A stretch of 61,158 bases of DNA from contig JAFYCC010000030.1 in NCBI GenBank assembly GCA_017539885.1, forward strand, positions 1 to 61,158, written 5' to 3'. Positions 40,889 through 49,129 of the stretch are shown here, piece after piece. The notes beneath the pieces were generated by a model that worked only from the letters and a program-made list of their open reading frames with translations, made no database searches and had not been told where the DNA came from. The translations under genes were made by a program, and so were the position numbers. Numbering within the stretch: the stretch's first letter is position 1; every line of letters starts with the position of its first letter. This DNA is from Oscillospiraceae bacterium. Its GTDB lineage: Bacteria; Bacillota_A; Clostridia; Oscillospirales; Oscillospiraceae.

Positions 40889-42121
40889 ATGAACGTAAAA
40901 ACGATCAGACAGATCTTTAGGGACACGGACTTTGTCCACCGCAGCGGCACTCCGGAGGAACTGCGTGTCGCTGAATACCTCAAGGCGCGCTGTGAGGCGA
41001 TGGGCGCCGAGACGCGGCTCGAGAGCTTCACGGTGCCGATGGCGGAAATCAAGTCCGCACAGGTGCTCGCGGACGGGAAAGAGATTCCCTGCCGTGGCTT
41101 CTTCGGCTGCGGCAGCGGAGATGTCGAAGCCGAGCTCTATTACATGCCCGGTCAGGACAAGGTCTCCGTCGCAGGCGCGAAGGGCAAGATCGTGCTGCTC
41201 GACGCTCAGGGCGTCGGCCGCTTTCTCTATCAGGATCTCCTCAAGGCCGGTGCGAAGGGCATACTCTTCCAATATGGCAATCTGTATTACCCGCAGCGCG
41301 ACATTGACGAGCGTGATCTGCGCGCAGCCGTCGTCGGTGACGGGGAAAAGCTGCTTTGCGCGATGCTCCACAGCGCGGATGCTATGGCACTGGTGAAAAG
41401 CGGTGTCAAGCGTGTGCGCATCTCCATCCGGCAGAAGGAATACGAGGGTGAGTCGCACAATGTCATCGCGGAAGTGCCCGGCGAGACGGACGAATGGATC
41501 GTCCTCACAGCGCACTATGACACCACCGCTCTCTCCCACGGCGCTTACGACAACATGTCCGGCTGCGTCGGTCTGCTCGGCGTGCTGGAGGCGCTGAAAA
41601 GCGCGAAGCGCCGGTACGGTCTGCGCTTTGTGTTTTGCGGCAGCGAGGAGCGCGGCCTGCTCGGCTCAAAGGCTTATGTACTGGCACACGAATCAGAACT
41701 GGAGAAGATGGTTCTGAATGTCAATCTGGATATGATCGGCACCTACATGGGCAAGTTCATCGCCTGTGTCTCCGCCGAAGACAAGCTGGCACACTACGTC
41801 TCCTATATGGGCGCGGAGCTGGGCTTCCCCGTGGCAAGCCGCACCGGCGTGTATTCCAGCGACTCCACGCCCTTTGCGGACAAAGGCGTCCCGGCACTGT
41901 CTTTTGCGCGGCTCGCTTCCGGCAACATTGCGCCTATCCATTGCCGTTATGACCGCAAGGAACTGCTCTCCGCGGAGCAGATCAAGTCCGATATCGGCTT
42001 CATCACGGAATTCACGCGCAGAATGGCCTGTGCCGCCGTCTGCCCCGTCGCGCGGGAAATCCCGCAGAAGATCAAGGACGAGCTGGACGTCTATCTCTAC
42101 CGCAAGCGGAAAGAGGAATAA
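40889..42121 (+). CDS. M28-family zinc metallopeptidase
   Basis: A 410-residue aminopeptidase-type enzyme. A PA-like insert lies around residues 95-160 (KGKIVLLDAQGVGRFLYQ). The metal-binding residues follow the family order: LTAHYDT (His), YDNMSGCVGLLGVLEAL (Asp), FCGSEERGLLGS (Glu, catalytic), NLDMIGTYMG (Asp) and IAPIHCRYD (His). There is no signal peptide, so it probably acts in the cytosol on peptides. The start at 40889 follows AAAGGAG. It is monocistronic, closed by a GC-rich hairpin. Confidence 0.92.
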   Translation: MNVKTIRQIFRDTDFVHRSGTPEELRVAEYLKARCEAMGAETRLESFTVPMAEIKSAQVLADGKEIPCRGFFGCGSGDVEAELYYMPGQDKVSVAGAKGKIVLLDAQGVGRFLYQDLLKAGAKGILFQYGNLYYPQRDIDERDLRAAVVGDGEKLLCAMLHSADAMALVKSGVKRVRISIRQKEYEGESHNVIAEVPGETDEWIVLTAHYDTTALSHGAYDNMSGCVGLLGVLEALKSAKRRYGLRFVFCGSEERGLLGSKAYVLAHESELEKMVLNVNLDMIGTYMGKFIACVSAEDKLAHYVSYMGAELGFPVASRTGVYSSDSTPFADKGVPALSFARLASGNIAPIHCRYDRKELLSAEQIKSDIGFITEFTRRMACAAVCPVAREIPQKIKDELDVYLYRKRKEE

Positions 42122-42129
42122 TCAACAAA

Positions 42130-42159
42130 GATCCCCCGGATGTACGCGTCCGGGGGATC
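42130..42159 (+). terminator. Hairpin after the M28 peptidase gene
   Basis: GATCCCCCGGA (42130-42140) pairs with TCCGGGGGATC (42149-42159); weak T tail. Confidence 0.65.
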
Positions 42160-42243
42160 TCGCTTGGGGCATAGCGGCCGGGGAGTGGATACGGTCGCCG
42201 GAGGAGAGGGAGGATAAAAGAAAACTGTCTGCATGTCCTCTGC

Positions 42244-42261
42244 AGTTAGCCTTGGCTAACT
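42244..42261. promoter_or_regulatory. Palindrome AGTTAGCC-TT-GGCTAACT
   Basis: A perfect 8-bp inverted repeat resembling metal-dependent (DtxR/IdeR-type) repressor boxes with TTAGCC/GGCTAA cores. A TATA-like stretch follows at once. No metal-uptake gene is adjacent, so its role is open. Confidence 0.4.
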
Positions 42262-42310
42262 ACTATGCATTATATCTGATTCTCCGGATTTGTCAAGCCC
42301 CATTTCGGCG

Positions 42311-42339
42311 TTTACAAGCTGGGGCCGGGATGGTATGAT
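42311..42339 (+). promoter_or_regulatory. Promoter of the ACT-MBL gene
   Basis: TTTACA (42311-42316), 17-bp spacer, TATGAT (42334-42339). Confidence 0.6.
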
Positions 42340-42374
42340 GATTCCGCAAGCAACGAGCAAGGAGCAGCACCGTT

Positions 42375-43790
42375 ATGCGAAAGACCTTCGTCACAAAAAT
42401 GCCGGACAAGGCAGGCGCTTTCCTTCTGGCAAGCCGCATCATTGCAGAGGCAGGCGGCAATATCACGCGCGTGAACTACAACCGCGCAGTGGATACCCAC
42501 ACTCTTTTTCTCGAGGTGACCGCCACGGAGACGCAGCTCGAGCGGATCGAGAGCCGCCTCGCAGAATGCGGCTACCTGTCCGACGGCGAGGACAGCCGGA
42601 GCATCCTTATGATCGTGCTGACGCTGCCGGACGTGCCCGGTGCGATCGAGCCCGCGCTCGAGCTGCTCGGGCGGCATCATGTGAACATTTCCTACATCAG
42701 CGCGCAGGAGAACGGCACGCCGTGGCAGTATTTCAAAATGGGTCTGCTGATCGAGGATCCAGACGCTGTGGGCCGGCTCATCGACGCGCTTTCACGCATC
42801 TGTGAGATCCGTATCCTCGACTATGAGGTGACTGACCGTTTCCTCGACGGCACGGTGTTCTACGTCAGTTTTGCCAACGAGATGCGCTCCATCCTCGGAC
42901 TCTCTCAGGCGCAGACCAACGACGTTCTTATCTATGCCAATCAGATGATGCAGCTGCTCGATGAACAGAAGAAAAGCTCCCTGCAGACATTCGATTACAT
43001 ACGCCGCTTCGCCCGTTTCGTTATGGACCGCAAGGGCGAGCAGTTCGAGGCCGGCAAGGCTGCGCTGCGTCTTGCGGACGACCTTACCATGTACGTGATC
43101 TATCCTCCCTGCGGCAGCAACACCTATATCCTGCGCTGGCAGGACGAACTGCTGTTCATCGACTGCGGCTTCGCCTGCTACAAGTATGAGATGCTGTACG
43201 AGATCAGCGCCTTGATTCCCGACTTTCAGCATCTGCGCAAGCGGCTCCTGCTCACCCACGCGGACGTCGATCACGTTGGCCTGCAGGATATGTTCGAGGC
43301 CGTCTACATGAATCAGAGCTGTTACGACAACTTTGTGATGCAGCAGCGGGGCGAGCCGGACTTCCGTGAGCAGATCCCGGCCCATGCGCCTTACTGCGCC
43401 CTGAGCAAGATCATCACGCGCTACGTGCCCCCCGACCTGAAAAATGCAGTTGTTTACGGCGCGCGCAAAGGCATGGACATGTTCGAGCATGTCGGAGAAC
43501 TGGACTTCGGAGAGTGGCGCTTCGATCTCTACGAAGGCCCGGGCGGCCACGTCCGCGGCGAAACGGTGATCGTCTGCGAAGCGCTGAAGCTTGTGTTCAC
43601 CGGCGATATATATGTGAATATCAAGGGCTTTTCGGACGAGCAGCGCGAATTCAACAGCCTCGCGCCCTTCCTGATGACGGGTGTGGAGGCAGATCCGCCG
43701 CTGTCGAAGAAGTGTCGAGAGGCTCTGATGCAGAAATACGGAGACTGGCTGCTCTGCCCCGGTCACGGCGCGGTGCAGGAAAGAGACTGA
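42375..43790 (+). CDS. ACT-ACT-metallo-beta-lactamase fold fusion protein
   Basis: A 471-residue fusion. Residues 1-70 (TFVTKMPDKAGAFLLASRII, GGNITRVNYNRAVDTHTLFL) and 78-150 (IVLTLPDVPGAIEPALELLG, HVNISYISAQENG) are two ACT domains, which usually bind amino acids. After a linker of about 90 residues, an MBL hydrolase domain starts near 245: LLLTHADVDHVGL (variant HxDxDH), GPGGHVRGETVI, FTGDIYVN and LLCPGHGAV supply metal ligands. This suggests a hydrolase whose activity is set by an amino acid. The start follows AAGGAG. An HTH gene follows 14 bases later. Confidence 0.88.
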   Translation: MRKTFVTKMPDKAGAFLLASRIIAEAGGNITRVNYNRAVDTHTLFLEVTATETQLERIESRLAECGYLSDGEDSRSILMIVLTLPDVPGAIEPALELLGRHHVNISYISAQENGTPWQYFKMGLLIEDPDAVGRLIDALSRICEIRILDYEVTDRFLDGTVFYVSFANEMRSILGLSQAQTNDVLIYANQMMQLLDEQKKSSLQTFDYIRRFARFVMDRKGEQFEAGKAALRLADDLTMYVIYPPCGSNTYILRWQDELLFIDCGFACYKYEMLYEISALIPDFQHLRKRLLLTHADVDHVGLQDMFEAVYMNQSCYDNFVMQQRGEPDFREQIPAHAPYCALSKIITRYVPPDLKNAVVYGARKGMDMFEHVGELDFGEWRFDLYEGPGGHVRGETVIVCEALKLVFTGDIYVNIKGFSDEQREFNSLAPFLMTGVEADPPLSKKCREALMQKYGDWLLCPGHGAVQERD

Positions 43791-43804
43791 AGGAGGCTGC
43801 AAAC

Positions 43805-44227
43805 ATGGCGAAGAAAGTCGGAACGCTTATCAAGGAGGCCCGCACGAACGCGGGTCTGACGCAGGACCAGCTGGCGAAAAAGGTCAGAGGGCTTACCGCA
43901 TCAGATGTGAGCAAGGCCGAGCGCGGTGAAAAGGAACTCACTCAGGAGCAGCTCAAGTCGATCGCCAAGGCCACTGGCGTAACACAGAAGTCCCTGCTCG
44001 ACGCCGCCAAAGGCGGCTCATCGTCCAAGCCGGCCTCGTCAAGGCCGGCCTCGACCGGCGTAAAGCTCTCCGCTGAGGAGAAAAAGCTCGTCTCTCTCTG
44101 GCGAAAAGCAGACGACAACGCAAAGCAGGCGGCGCTCAAGGCTCTGGAGAAATCCGCCGGCGGCGCAGGCGACCTGATCAGCGAACTGCTCGGCAACGCG
44201 CTCGGCGCGCTCACCGGAAAGAAATAA
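43805..44227 (+). CDS. Helix-turn-helix protein with basic/Ser-rich linker
   Basis: A 140-residue protein. Residues 5-62 are an HTH_3-type domain (GTLIKEARTNAGLTQDQLAKK, TASDVSKAERGEKELTQEQL, ATGVTQKSLLDAA). A linker with SSSKPASSRPAS follows, then a helical C-terminal region (LSAEEKKLVSLWRKADDNAK). Such proteins may repress genes or act as small DNA-binding adaptors. It lies 14 bases after the ACT-MBL gene with its own AAGGAGG site, so they form one unit. Confidence 0.85.
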   Translation: MAKKVGTLIKEARTNAGLTQDQLAKKVRGLTASDVSKAERGEKELTQEQLKSIAKATGVTQKSLLDAAKGGSSSKPASSRPASTGVKLSAEEKKLVSLWRKADDNAKQAALKALEKSAGGAGDLISELLGNALGALTGKK

Positions 44228-44230
44228 CAG

Positions 44231-44275
44231 ATGTCGAAGAAGCCTCCTGCACGAATGCAGGGGGCTTCTTCGACA
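44231..44275. terminator. Bidirectional terminator, 21-bp stem
   Basis: Arms 44231-44251 and 44255-44275 pair with one T-G wobble around CGA, between convergent genes. Confidence 0.8.
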
Positions 44276-44308
44276 TCGGAGCGAGCTGTGTTTGCTCAAC
44301 GCCTCGTT

Positions 44309-44632
44309 CTACAGGATCCGGATCAGCAGCATATACGCAGCCGTGCCCGTGAGGATAGAGAGGTACATATTCTTTTTCGTTGCCTGCAGCAGCACGACCA
44401 GCGCGGCGGCACCGAGTTCGGCCAGCCCGAAAGGCGCGGCGGTAAAGTCGATGTTCCGCAGACAGTAACACACGAGGATCACCATGATCGCCTGCGGCAG
44501 CGCCGTGCCGAGCCACCGTACCGTTTTCGGCAGCTCCCGGCCGCGGAATAGCAGAAAAGGCGCGGCGCGCGTGAGAAGCGTCACGGCGGCGGCAACGAGG
44601 ATTGCCAGAAACAGATAGAGTCCTCCGCTCAT
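44309..44632 (-). CDS. azlD: Branched-chain amino acid exporter small subunit AzlD
   Basis: A 107-residue protein with about four membrane segments. It shows AVTLLTRAAPFLLFRGRELP and LGTALPQAIMVILVCYCLRN, characteristic of AzlD. Together with AzlC it exports branched-chain amino acids. The ATG overlaps the azlC stop by 4 bases. The same strand carries a methyltransferase gene before azlC, also overlapping, so three genes are coupled. Confidence 0.93.
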   Translation of the reverse strand: MSGGLYLFLAILVAAAVTLLTRAAPFLLFRGRELPKTVRWLGTALPQAIMVILVCYCLRNIDFTAAPFGLAELGAAALVVLLQATKKNMYLSILTGTAAYMLLIRIL

Positions 44633-45318
44633 GCCGCTCCCTCCTTCCGGGCCTGTATAGCGCGTGTGAGAAGCAGCGCCATGAGGCTCAAAAGCAGCGC
44701 CGGGATGAGAAAGCGCTCCGCGCCGAGCAGCAGCCGGAGCGCCACCGCGCTCACGAGTCCGACCGCGGCGGGCAGATGATTCTCGCTCTGCCGCCACTGG
44801 TTGACGACGACCACGAGGAAGAAAGCCGTCGCGGAAAAGTCGATGCCGCGCAGATCCAGTTTCAGGAGGCTCCCGACACAGGCGCCGATCGCGCAGCCGA
44901 AGACCCAGTAGCACTGGTCGAGCAACGCGATAAGGAAAGACGCGCGCTTTTGATCGAGCCCCTCAGGCCACTGTACGGAACAGAGGATCGAATAGGTCTC
45001 GTCCGTCAGGGAAAACACCATGTAGGGATAGCGCGCGCCCATCCCGCGAAAGCGCTCGAGGAAGGCGATGCCATAGAACACATGCCGGGCGTTGATAAAA
45101 AATACCGTCACGGCGAGCGTCAGCAGCGAAGTGCCCGCCGCAAGCATCGGAACCATCACCAGCTGCGCCGAGCCCGCGTAGATCAGTACCGGCGCGAGCA
45201 CTGTCCAGACGGCGGAAAAGCCCGCCTCATCCATCAGCACGCCGAAAGCGATGCCGATGAACAGGTAGGTGAAAAACACGGGTATGGTCTGCGGAACGGC
45301 AAAACGTAGTTCTTTCAT
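44629..45318 (-). CDS. azlC: Branched-chain amino acid exporter large subunit AzlC
   Basis: A 229-residue membrane protein. Signature stretches are QTIPVFFTYLFIGIAFGVLM, LIYAGSAQLVMVPMLAAG, FFINARHVFYGIAFLERFR and FSLTDETYSILCSVQ. The last two are diagnostic for AzlC (family II branched-chain amino acid exporters). The ATG overlaps the methyltransferase stop by 4 bases, and its stop overlaps azlD. Confidence 0.95.
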   Translation of the reverse strand: MKELRFAVPQTIPVFFTYLFIGIAFGVLMDEAGFSAVWTVLAPVLIYAGSAQLVMVPMLAAGTSLLTLAVTVFFINARHVFYGIAFLERFRGMGARYPYMVFSLTDETYSILCSVQWPEGLDQKRASFLIALLDQCYWVFGCAIGACVGSLLKLDLRGIDFSATAFFLVVVVNQWRQSENHLPAAVGLVSAVALRLLLGAERFLIPALLLSLMALLLTRAIQARKEGAA

Positions 45319-46109
45319 CTGAGTTCCGGCTTTTTGGCGAGAATGTCCAGAGTGTGGTTCGACGCGCCGACCAGGTCCTGACGTTCACACGTAGCGAAAT
45401 GGTACTCCAGCCACTTCGCGTATGTTTCCCCATCCATATTGTCGATCAGGTCGCGATAATAGTGGGCGGCTCCGTCCGTCGCGATCAGTTTGATCCTCTC
45501 GACCGGAAACTCGGCGTCGAGAGAGGCGATGTCTTCCGTCCTGACCAGATCGAACACTTCTTTCGGCTCGCTTTTGCAGTGCCAGTCCGGAGTAAGCAGA
45601 TCCTGTTCCAGAGTTTCGTTCAAGCCGTTTGCCGCGAAGCAGTACTGAATGACCGTTGGCTCGTTCATGCAGTAGGCGACCAGGATCCTGCCGCCCGGCT
45701 TCGTCACCCGAACGGCTTCGGCAAGCGCCTGAAGTTTGTCCTCCCGTGTGTACAGATGATACATCGGCCCCAGCAGCATCGTCAGATCAAACACGGCATC
45801 CGGCAGAACGGACAAATCCATCGCGTTGCCCTGAAGGACCGTGATAGGTTCTGTGCCGTCCAGTTTCGACCGCAGTATGTCCAGATTGCGGGGAATCAGT
45901 TCGACCGCCGTTACCCGGAATCCCTGTCTGGCAAGCGTTACGCTGTATCTGCCGGTTCCCGCGCCGACCTCAAGGATCACGGGCTCCGAAACCTCTGACA
46001 GACACTCGCGAATATATTTCATTGTGGTCAGGAATTCGATCTTCCCATGCGGGGACAGAAGCCGGCTGTCCTCGTCGCGGCTGTTATAATACTCTTCAAG
46101 AATACGCAT
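45315..46109 (-). CDS. SAM-dependent methyltransferase, class I
   Basis: A 264-residue enzyme with the Rossmann methyltransferase fold. Motif I is VILEVGAGTGRYSVTLARQG, followed by VTAVELIPRNLDIL, a motif-II-like FDLTMLLGPMYHL and a motif-III-like VTKPGGRILVAYCMNE. The substrate is unknown. The C-terminal part (WLEYHFATCERQDLVGASNH) resembles small-molecule methyltransferases of Firmicutes. It is the first gene of the azlC-azlD unit, with 4-base overlap. The start at 46109 follows GGTGGGG. Confidence 0.88.
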   Translation of the reverse strand: MRILEEYYNSRDEDSRLLSPHGKIEFLTTMKYIRECLSEVSEPVILEVGAGTGRYSVTLARQGFRVTAVELIPRNLDILRSKLDGTEPITVLQGNAMDLSVLPDAVFDLTMLLGPMYHLYTREDKLQALAEAVRVTKPGGRILVAYCMNEPTVIQYCFAANGLNETLEQDLLTPDWHCKSEPKEVFDLVRTEDIASLDAEFPVERIKLIATDGAAHYYRDLIDNMDGETYAKWLEYHFATCERQDLVGASNHTLDILAKKPELR

Positions 46110-46160
46110 CTTTACCCCACCAATTCTGTTTCCCGATGTGCCCGCCGGCTCTGTTTTTTG

Positions 46161-46182
46161 CGCCCCGACCGGGGCGTTTTTT
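46161..46182 (+). terminator. Terminator-like hairpin on the plus strand
   Basis: CGCCCC (46161-46166), GACC, GGGGCG (46171-46176) and T6. Its orientation is plus, though both flanking genes are on the minus strand; it may stop antisense transcripts. Confidence 0.45.
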
Positions 46183-46189
46183 CGCTGCT

Positions 46190-47770
46190 TTACACCGACG
46201 CGATCAGCGCCTCGGCACAGCGGAGGCCGTCCACGGCGGCCGAGACGATACCGCCCGCGTAACCCGCGCCCTCGCCGCAGGGGAAGATCCCCCGGACCTT
46301 CGACTGCAGATCCTCGCCCCGCAGGATGCGCACGGGCGAGGAGGAACGCGTCTCCGGCGCGGTGAGCACCGCGTCCGGCGCGTCGAAGCCCCGCAGTTTT
46401 CTGCCCAGTTCCGGGATGGCTTTTTCCAGCGTCTTCGTGATCGCTTCAGGAAGCACCTCGTGCAGCTCGCACCACGTCACGCCCGGACGGTAGCTCGGCG
46501 TGACGCTCCCCTTCCCTCTGCTGGGCTGCTTCTTCAGAAAGTCACCTGCCAGCTGAGCCGGCGCACGGTAGTCTCCTCCGCCCGCCGTGAACGCGCGGCG
46601 CTCGATCTCCCGCTGCCAGTACATGCCGCCGAGCACGCTTTTGTCCGGGAACATATCCGGCGTAAGCGTCACAAGCAGTGCGCTGTTCGCGTTTTCACCG
46701 TCCCGGGCGAATTCGCTCATTCCGTTCGTGCAGACGCCTCCCGTCTCCGAAGCTGCCGCGATCACGCAGCCGCCCGGGCACATACAGAATGTGTACGCGC
46801 TGTCCCCCTCGGGAAAGCGGCAGTTGAGCTTGTAGTCCGCGGCCGGCAGCCATCTGCGCAGTTCCGGATCTCCGTACTGCGCCGCGTCCACCTCCGCCTG
46901 CCTGTGCTCGATGCGCACCCCCATAGAAAAGGGCTTCGGTTCCATAGGCAGACTTCGGCGGAGAAACATCTCGAAGCTGTCTCGCGCACTGTGCCCGACG
47001 GCAAGTATGAGCCGGTCGCATTCGATCTCCGTTCCGTCTGCGAGTACGGCGGCGCGCAACGCGCCGTTCTCGATACTCAGGTCATCCAGCCGTGCGCCGA
47101 AGCGCACCTCGCCGCCTGACGATATGATTTCTTTTCGCAGGTTCTTGACCACGCCGCGGAGCACGTCTGTGCCGACGTGCGGCTTCGCGTCATACAGAAT
47201 GCTTTCGTCCGCGCCCGCCGTATGCAGGCTCTCCAGAACGAAACGGATGCGCGGATCCTTTATGCCCGTAGTGAGCTTTCCGTCGGAAAAAGTGCCCGCG
47301 CCTCCTTCTCCGAACTGGACATTGCATTCCGGGTCGAGGTCGCCGCCGGCGCGAAAACGCTCGACAGCCTGTGCGCGCCTGTCCGCGTCCTGTCCGCGCT
47401 CGAGCACGATCGGGCGCAGCCCCGCGCGCGCGAGCAGCAGCGCGGCAAAGATCCCCGCTGGCCCGAAGCCGACCACCACAGGGCGCTTCTCCGGCCGCGC
47501 GTCCGTGCGCGGCGGTTCATAGGCATTCTCTTCCGATCTGCTCGCGCGGTCTCCCGCGCGGCGCAGCACAGCATCCTCGTCTCCGTCTAATATTATGTCA
47601 ACCGTATATATGAGCCGGATATCCTGTTTCTTTCGAGCGTCTACCGCCCGCCGCCTCAGCCGCAGCTCCGTGATCGAATCCACGTTCACATTGAGATAAT
47701 CTGCAGCAAGCGTCTTCAGCAAGGTCTCAGGCTCGCCCGGCCGGAGCGTCAGATCCCGAACGCGGATCAT
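46190..47770 (-). CDS. FAD-dependent oxidoreductase of the YdcL/GidA-like uncharacterised group
   Basis: A 526-residue flavoprotein. An N-terminal domain of about 90 residues (SITELRLRRRAVDARKKQDI, RLIYTVDIIL) precedes the FAD dinucleotide loop VVVGFGPAGIFAALLLA. Further landmarks are VLERGQDADRRAQAVERF, NVQFGEGGAGTFSDGKLTTG, LILAVGHSARDSFEMFLRR, CMCPGGCVIAAASETGG and FPCGEGAGYAGGIVSAAVDG. This widespread family has no proven reaction. The ATG overlaps the preceding flavoprotein stop by 4 bases. Confidence 0.88.
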   Translation of the reverse strand: MIRVRDLTLRPGEPETLLKTLAADYLNVNVDSITELRLRRRAVDARKKQDIRLIYTVDIILDGDEDAVLRRAGDRASRSEENAYEPPRTDARPEKRPVVVGFGPAGIFAALLLARAGLRPIVLERGQDADRRAQAVERFRAGGDLDPECNVQFGEGGAGTFSDGKLTTGIKDPRIRFVLESLHTAGADESILYDAKPHVGTDVLRGVVKNLRKEIISSGGEVRFGARLDDLSIENGALRAAVLADGTEIECDRLILAVGHSARDSFEMFLRRSLPMEPKPFSMGVRIEHRQAEVDAAQYGDPELRRWLPAADYKLNCRFPEGDSAYTFCMCPGGCVIAAASETGGVCTNGMSEFARDGENANSALLVTLTPDMFPDKSVLGGMYWQREIERRAFTAGGGDYRAPAQLAGDFLKKQPSRGKGSVTPSYRPGVTWCELHEVLPEAITKTLEKAIPELGRKLRGFDAPDAVLTAPETRSSSPVRILRGEDLQSKVRGIFPCGEGAGYAGGIVSAAVDGLRCAEALIASV

Positions 47771-48972
47771 GGCAGAAGCCTCCCCGCCAGGCGGCCGCTC
47801 GCCCACGCCCACTGCAGATTGAACCCGCCGCAGTCGCCGTCCACGTCCAGCACCTCACCCGCGGCGTAGAGGCCGGGCACAAGGCGGCTCTGGAGTGAGC
47901 ACGGGTCAAATTCCGAAACGGATACGCCGCCTGCGGTCACCTGCGCGTTCTCGAAGCCCATATTGCCTGTGACCGGAAGCGTGAAGTCCTTCGCCGCGCC
48001 CGCGACACGCGCAAGTGCGCGCGCGTTGAAGCCCGAAAGCGGTCTGTCAAGCGCAAAGCCCGCGTCTCGCAGCACGACGCGGCCGAGCCGGTTGTGCAGA
48101 AGCCCCGTGAGCAGATTCTCACTCGTGAGCAGCGGGAAATCGCGGCAGCGCGCAGCGAGAATCTCCTCCGCTTCCACAAGAGACACGTTCCTCAGCAGAT
48201 CGAGCCGCACCGTGACGCCTTCCCCCGCCGTCGTTGCCGCACGGGAGACCTCAAAAGCAGCAGGACCTGACAGCCCGTACTCCGTGAACTGCACCTCGCC
48301 CTCGCTTTCCGAGAGCACCGCGCCATCCTTTTCCGCCCGGATGCGCGCATCGGCGCGGACGCCCTTGAGTGCGCGTACCCGCTCCGCCGGCGTTTTGAGC
48401 TGAACGAGCGCCGGGCACAGCGGCGTGACGGCATGGCCGAGAGAGGCAAGCAGTTCATAACCGCTCTTTGTGCCGCCGAGTTTACCGCCGGCGATGCCGC
48501 CGCAGCATACGATCACGCGGTCGAAATACAGCCCTTCCGATGCAAGTCCGACGAGGAAGCTGTCACTCAGCCTCCGCAGCCCGAAGACTTCCGTGCCTGT
48601 TCGCAGTTCCACGCCGCGCGCCTCGGCGGCAAAGCGCAGCACGTCTACCACGCTGCCCGCCTGATCGGAAAAGGGATAGACTCGTCCGGAAGGCTCCTCG
48701 ACGGTCAGCAGGCCGAGCGAACGGAAAAAGGCTCTCGCGTCCTCCGCGGAAAAGGCGTGCAGTGCCGGAATCGCGAAGTCAGGCTGCAAGCCGTGATAAT
48801 GCCCCTCGAGGGGCTGCATATTGCTCAGATTGCAGCGGCCGTTGCCGGTGGCGAGGAGTTTCCGCCCCACGCGCGCCTGCCGCTCGAAGACTGTGACGGC
48901 ATGACCGCCCTCCGCTGCCGTAATGGCAGCCATGAGGCCGGAGGCGCCGCCGCCGAGAATGGCAACTTGCAT
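47767..48972 (-). CDS. NAD(P)/FAD-dependent oxidoreductase, HI0933/YhiN family
   Basis: A 401-residue flavoprotein. The N-terminal loop is QVAILGGGASGLMAAITAA, followed by VFERQARVGRKLLATGNGRC, typical of the family. IVCCGGIAGGKLGGTKSGYE, FTEYGLSGPAAFEVSRAA, NAQVTAGGVSVSEFDP and LYAAGEVLDVDGDCGGFNLQ complete the pattern. In gut Clostridia one member, BaiN, has been linked to bile-acid 7-dehydroxylation, but no bai genes are here. The start follows TTGGAGAG. It is coupled to the next flavoprotein by a 4-base overlap. Confidence 0.92.
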   Translation of the reverse strand: MQVAILGGGASGLMAAITAAEGGHAVTVFERQARVGRKLLATGNGRCNLSNMQPLEGHYHGLQPDFAIPALHAFSAEDARAFFRSLGLLTVEEPSGRVYPFSDQAGSVVDVLRFAAEARGVELRTGTEVFGLRRLSDSFLVGLASEGLYFDRVIVCCGGIAGGKLGGTKSGYELLASLGHAVTPLCPALVQLKTPAERVRALKGVRADARIRAEKDGAVLSESEGEVQFTEYGLSGPAAFEVSRAATTAGEGVTVRLDLLRNVSLVEAEEILAARCRDFPLLTSENLLTGLLHNRLGRVVLRDAGFALDRPLSGFNARALARVAGAAKDFTLPVTGNMGFENAQVTAGGVSVSEFDPCSLQSRLVPGLYAAGEVLDVDGDCGGFNLQWAWASGRLAGRLLP

Positions 48973-49002
48973 AGCGATCTCTCCAAATTCAGAATCGCTT
49001 TC

Positions 49003-49031
49003 AGTATAACAGACGCCGCCGGCAAAGACAA
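49003..49031 (-). promoter_or_regulatory. Promoter of the two-flavoprotein unit
   Basis: Reverse strand TTGTCT (49031-49026), 17-bp spacer, TATACT (49008-49003). Confidence 0.65.
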
Positions 49032-49080
49032 GCAATGCGGCGGATCGGCCTGCAATCGCTGTGGCCTGCCGGTGTTTCTA

Positions 49081-49109
49081 TTGACGGCGGCTTCTCCCCA
49101 TGCTATTTT
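49081..49109 (+). promoter_or_regulatory. Promoter of the DUF3784 gene
   Basis: TTGACG (49081-49086), 17-bp spacer, TATTTT (49104-49109). Confidence 0.6.
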
Positions 49110-49129
49110 GGCAAATAGGGGGGAGTTTT

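Noticed and set aside
46936..48972. BaiN and a bile-acid 7-dehydroxylation role for the HI0933-family protein
   Set aside because: No other bai genes in the window; family membership alone does not show the activity, so no symbol was given.
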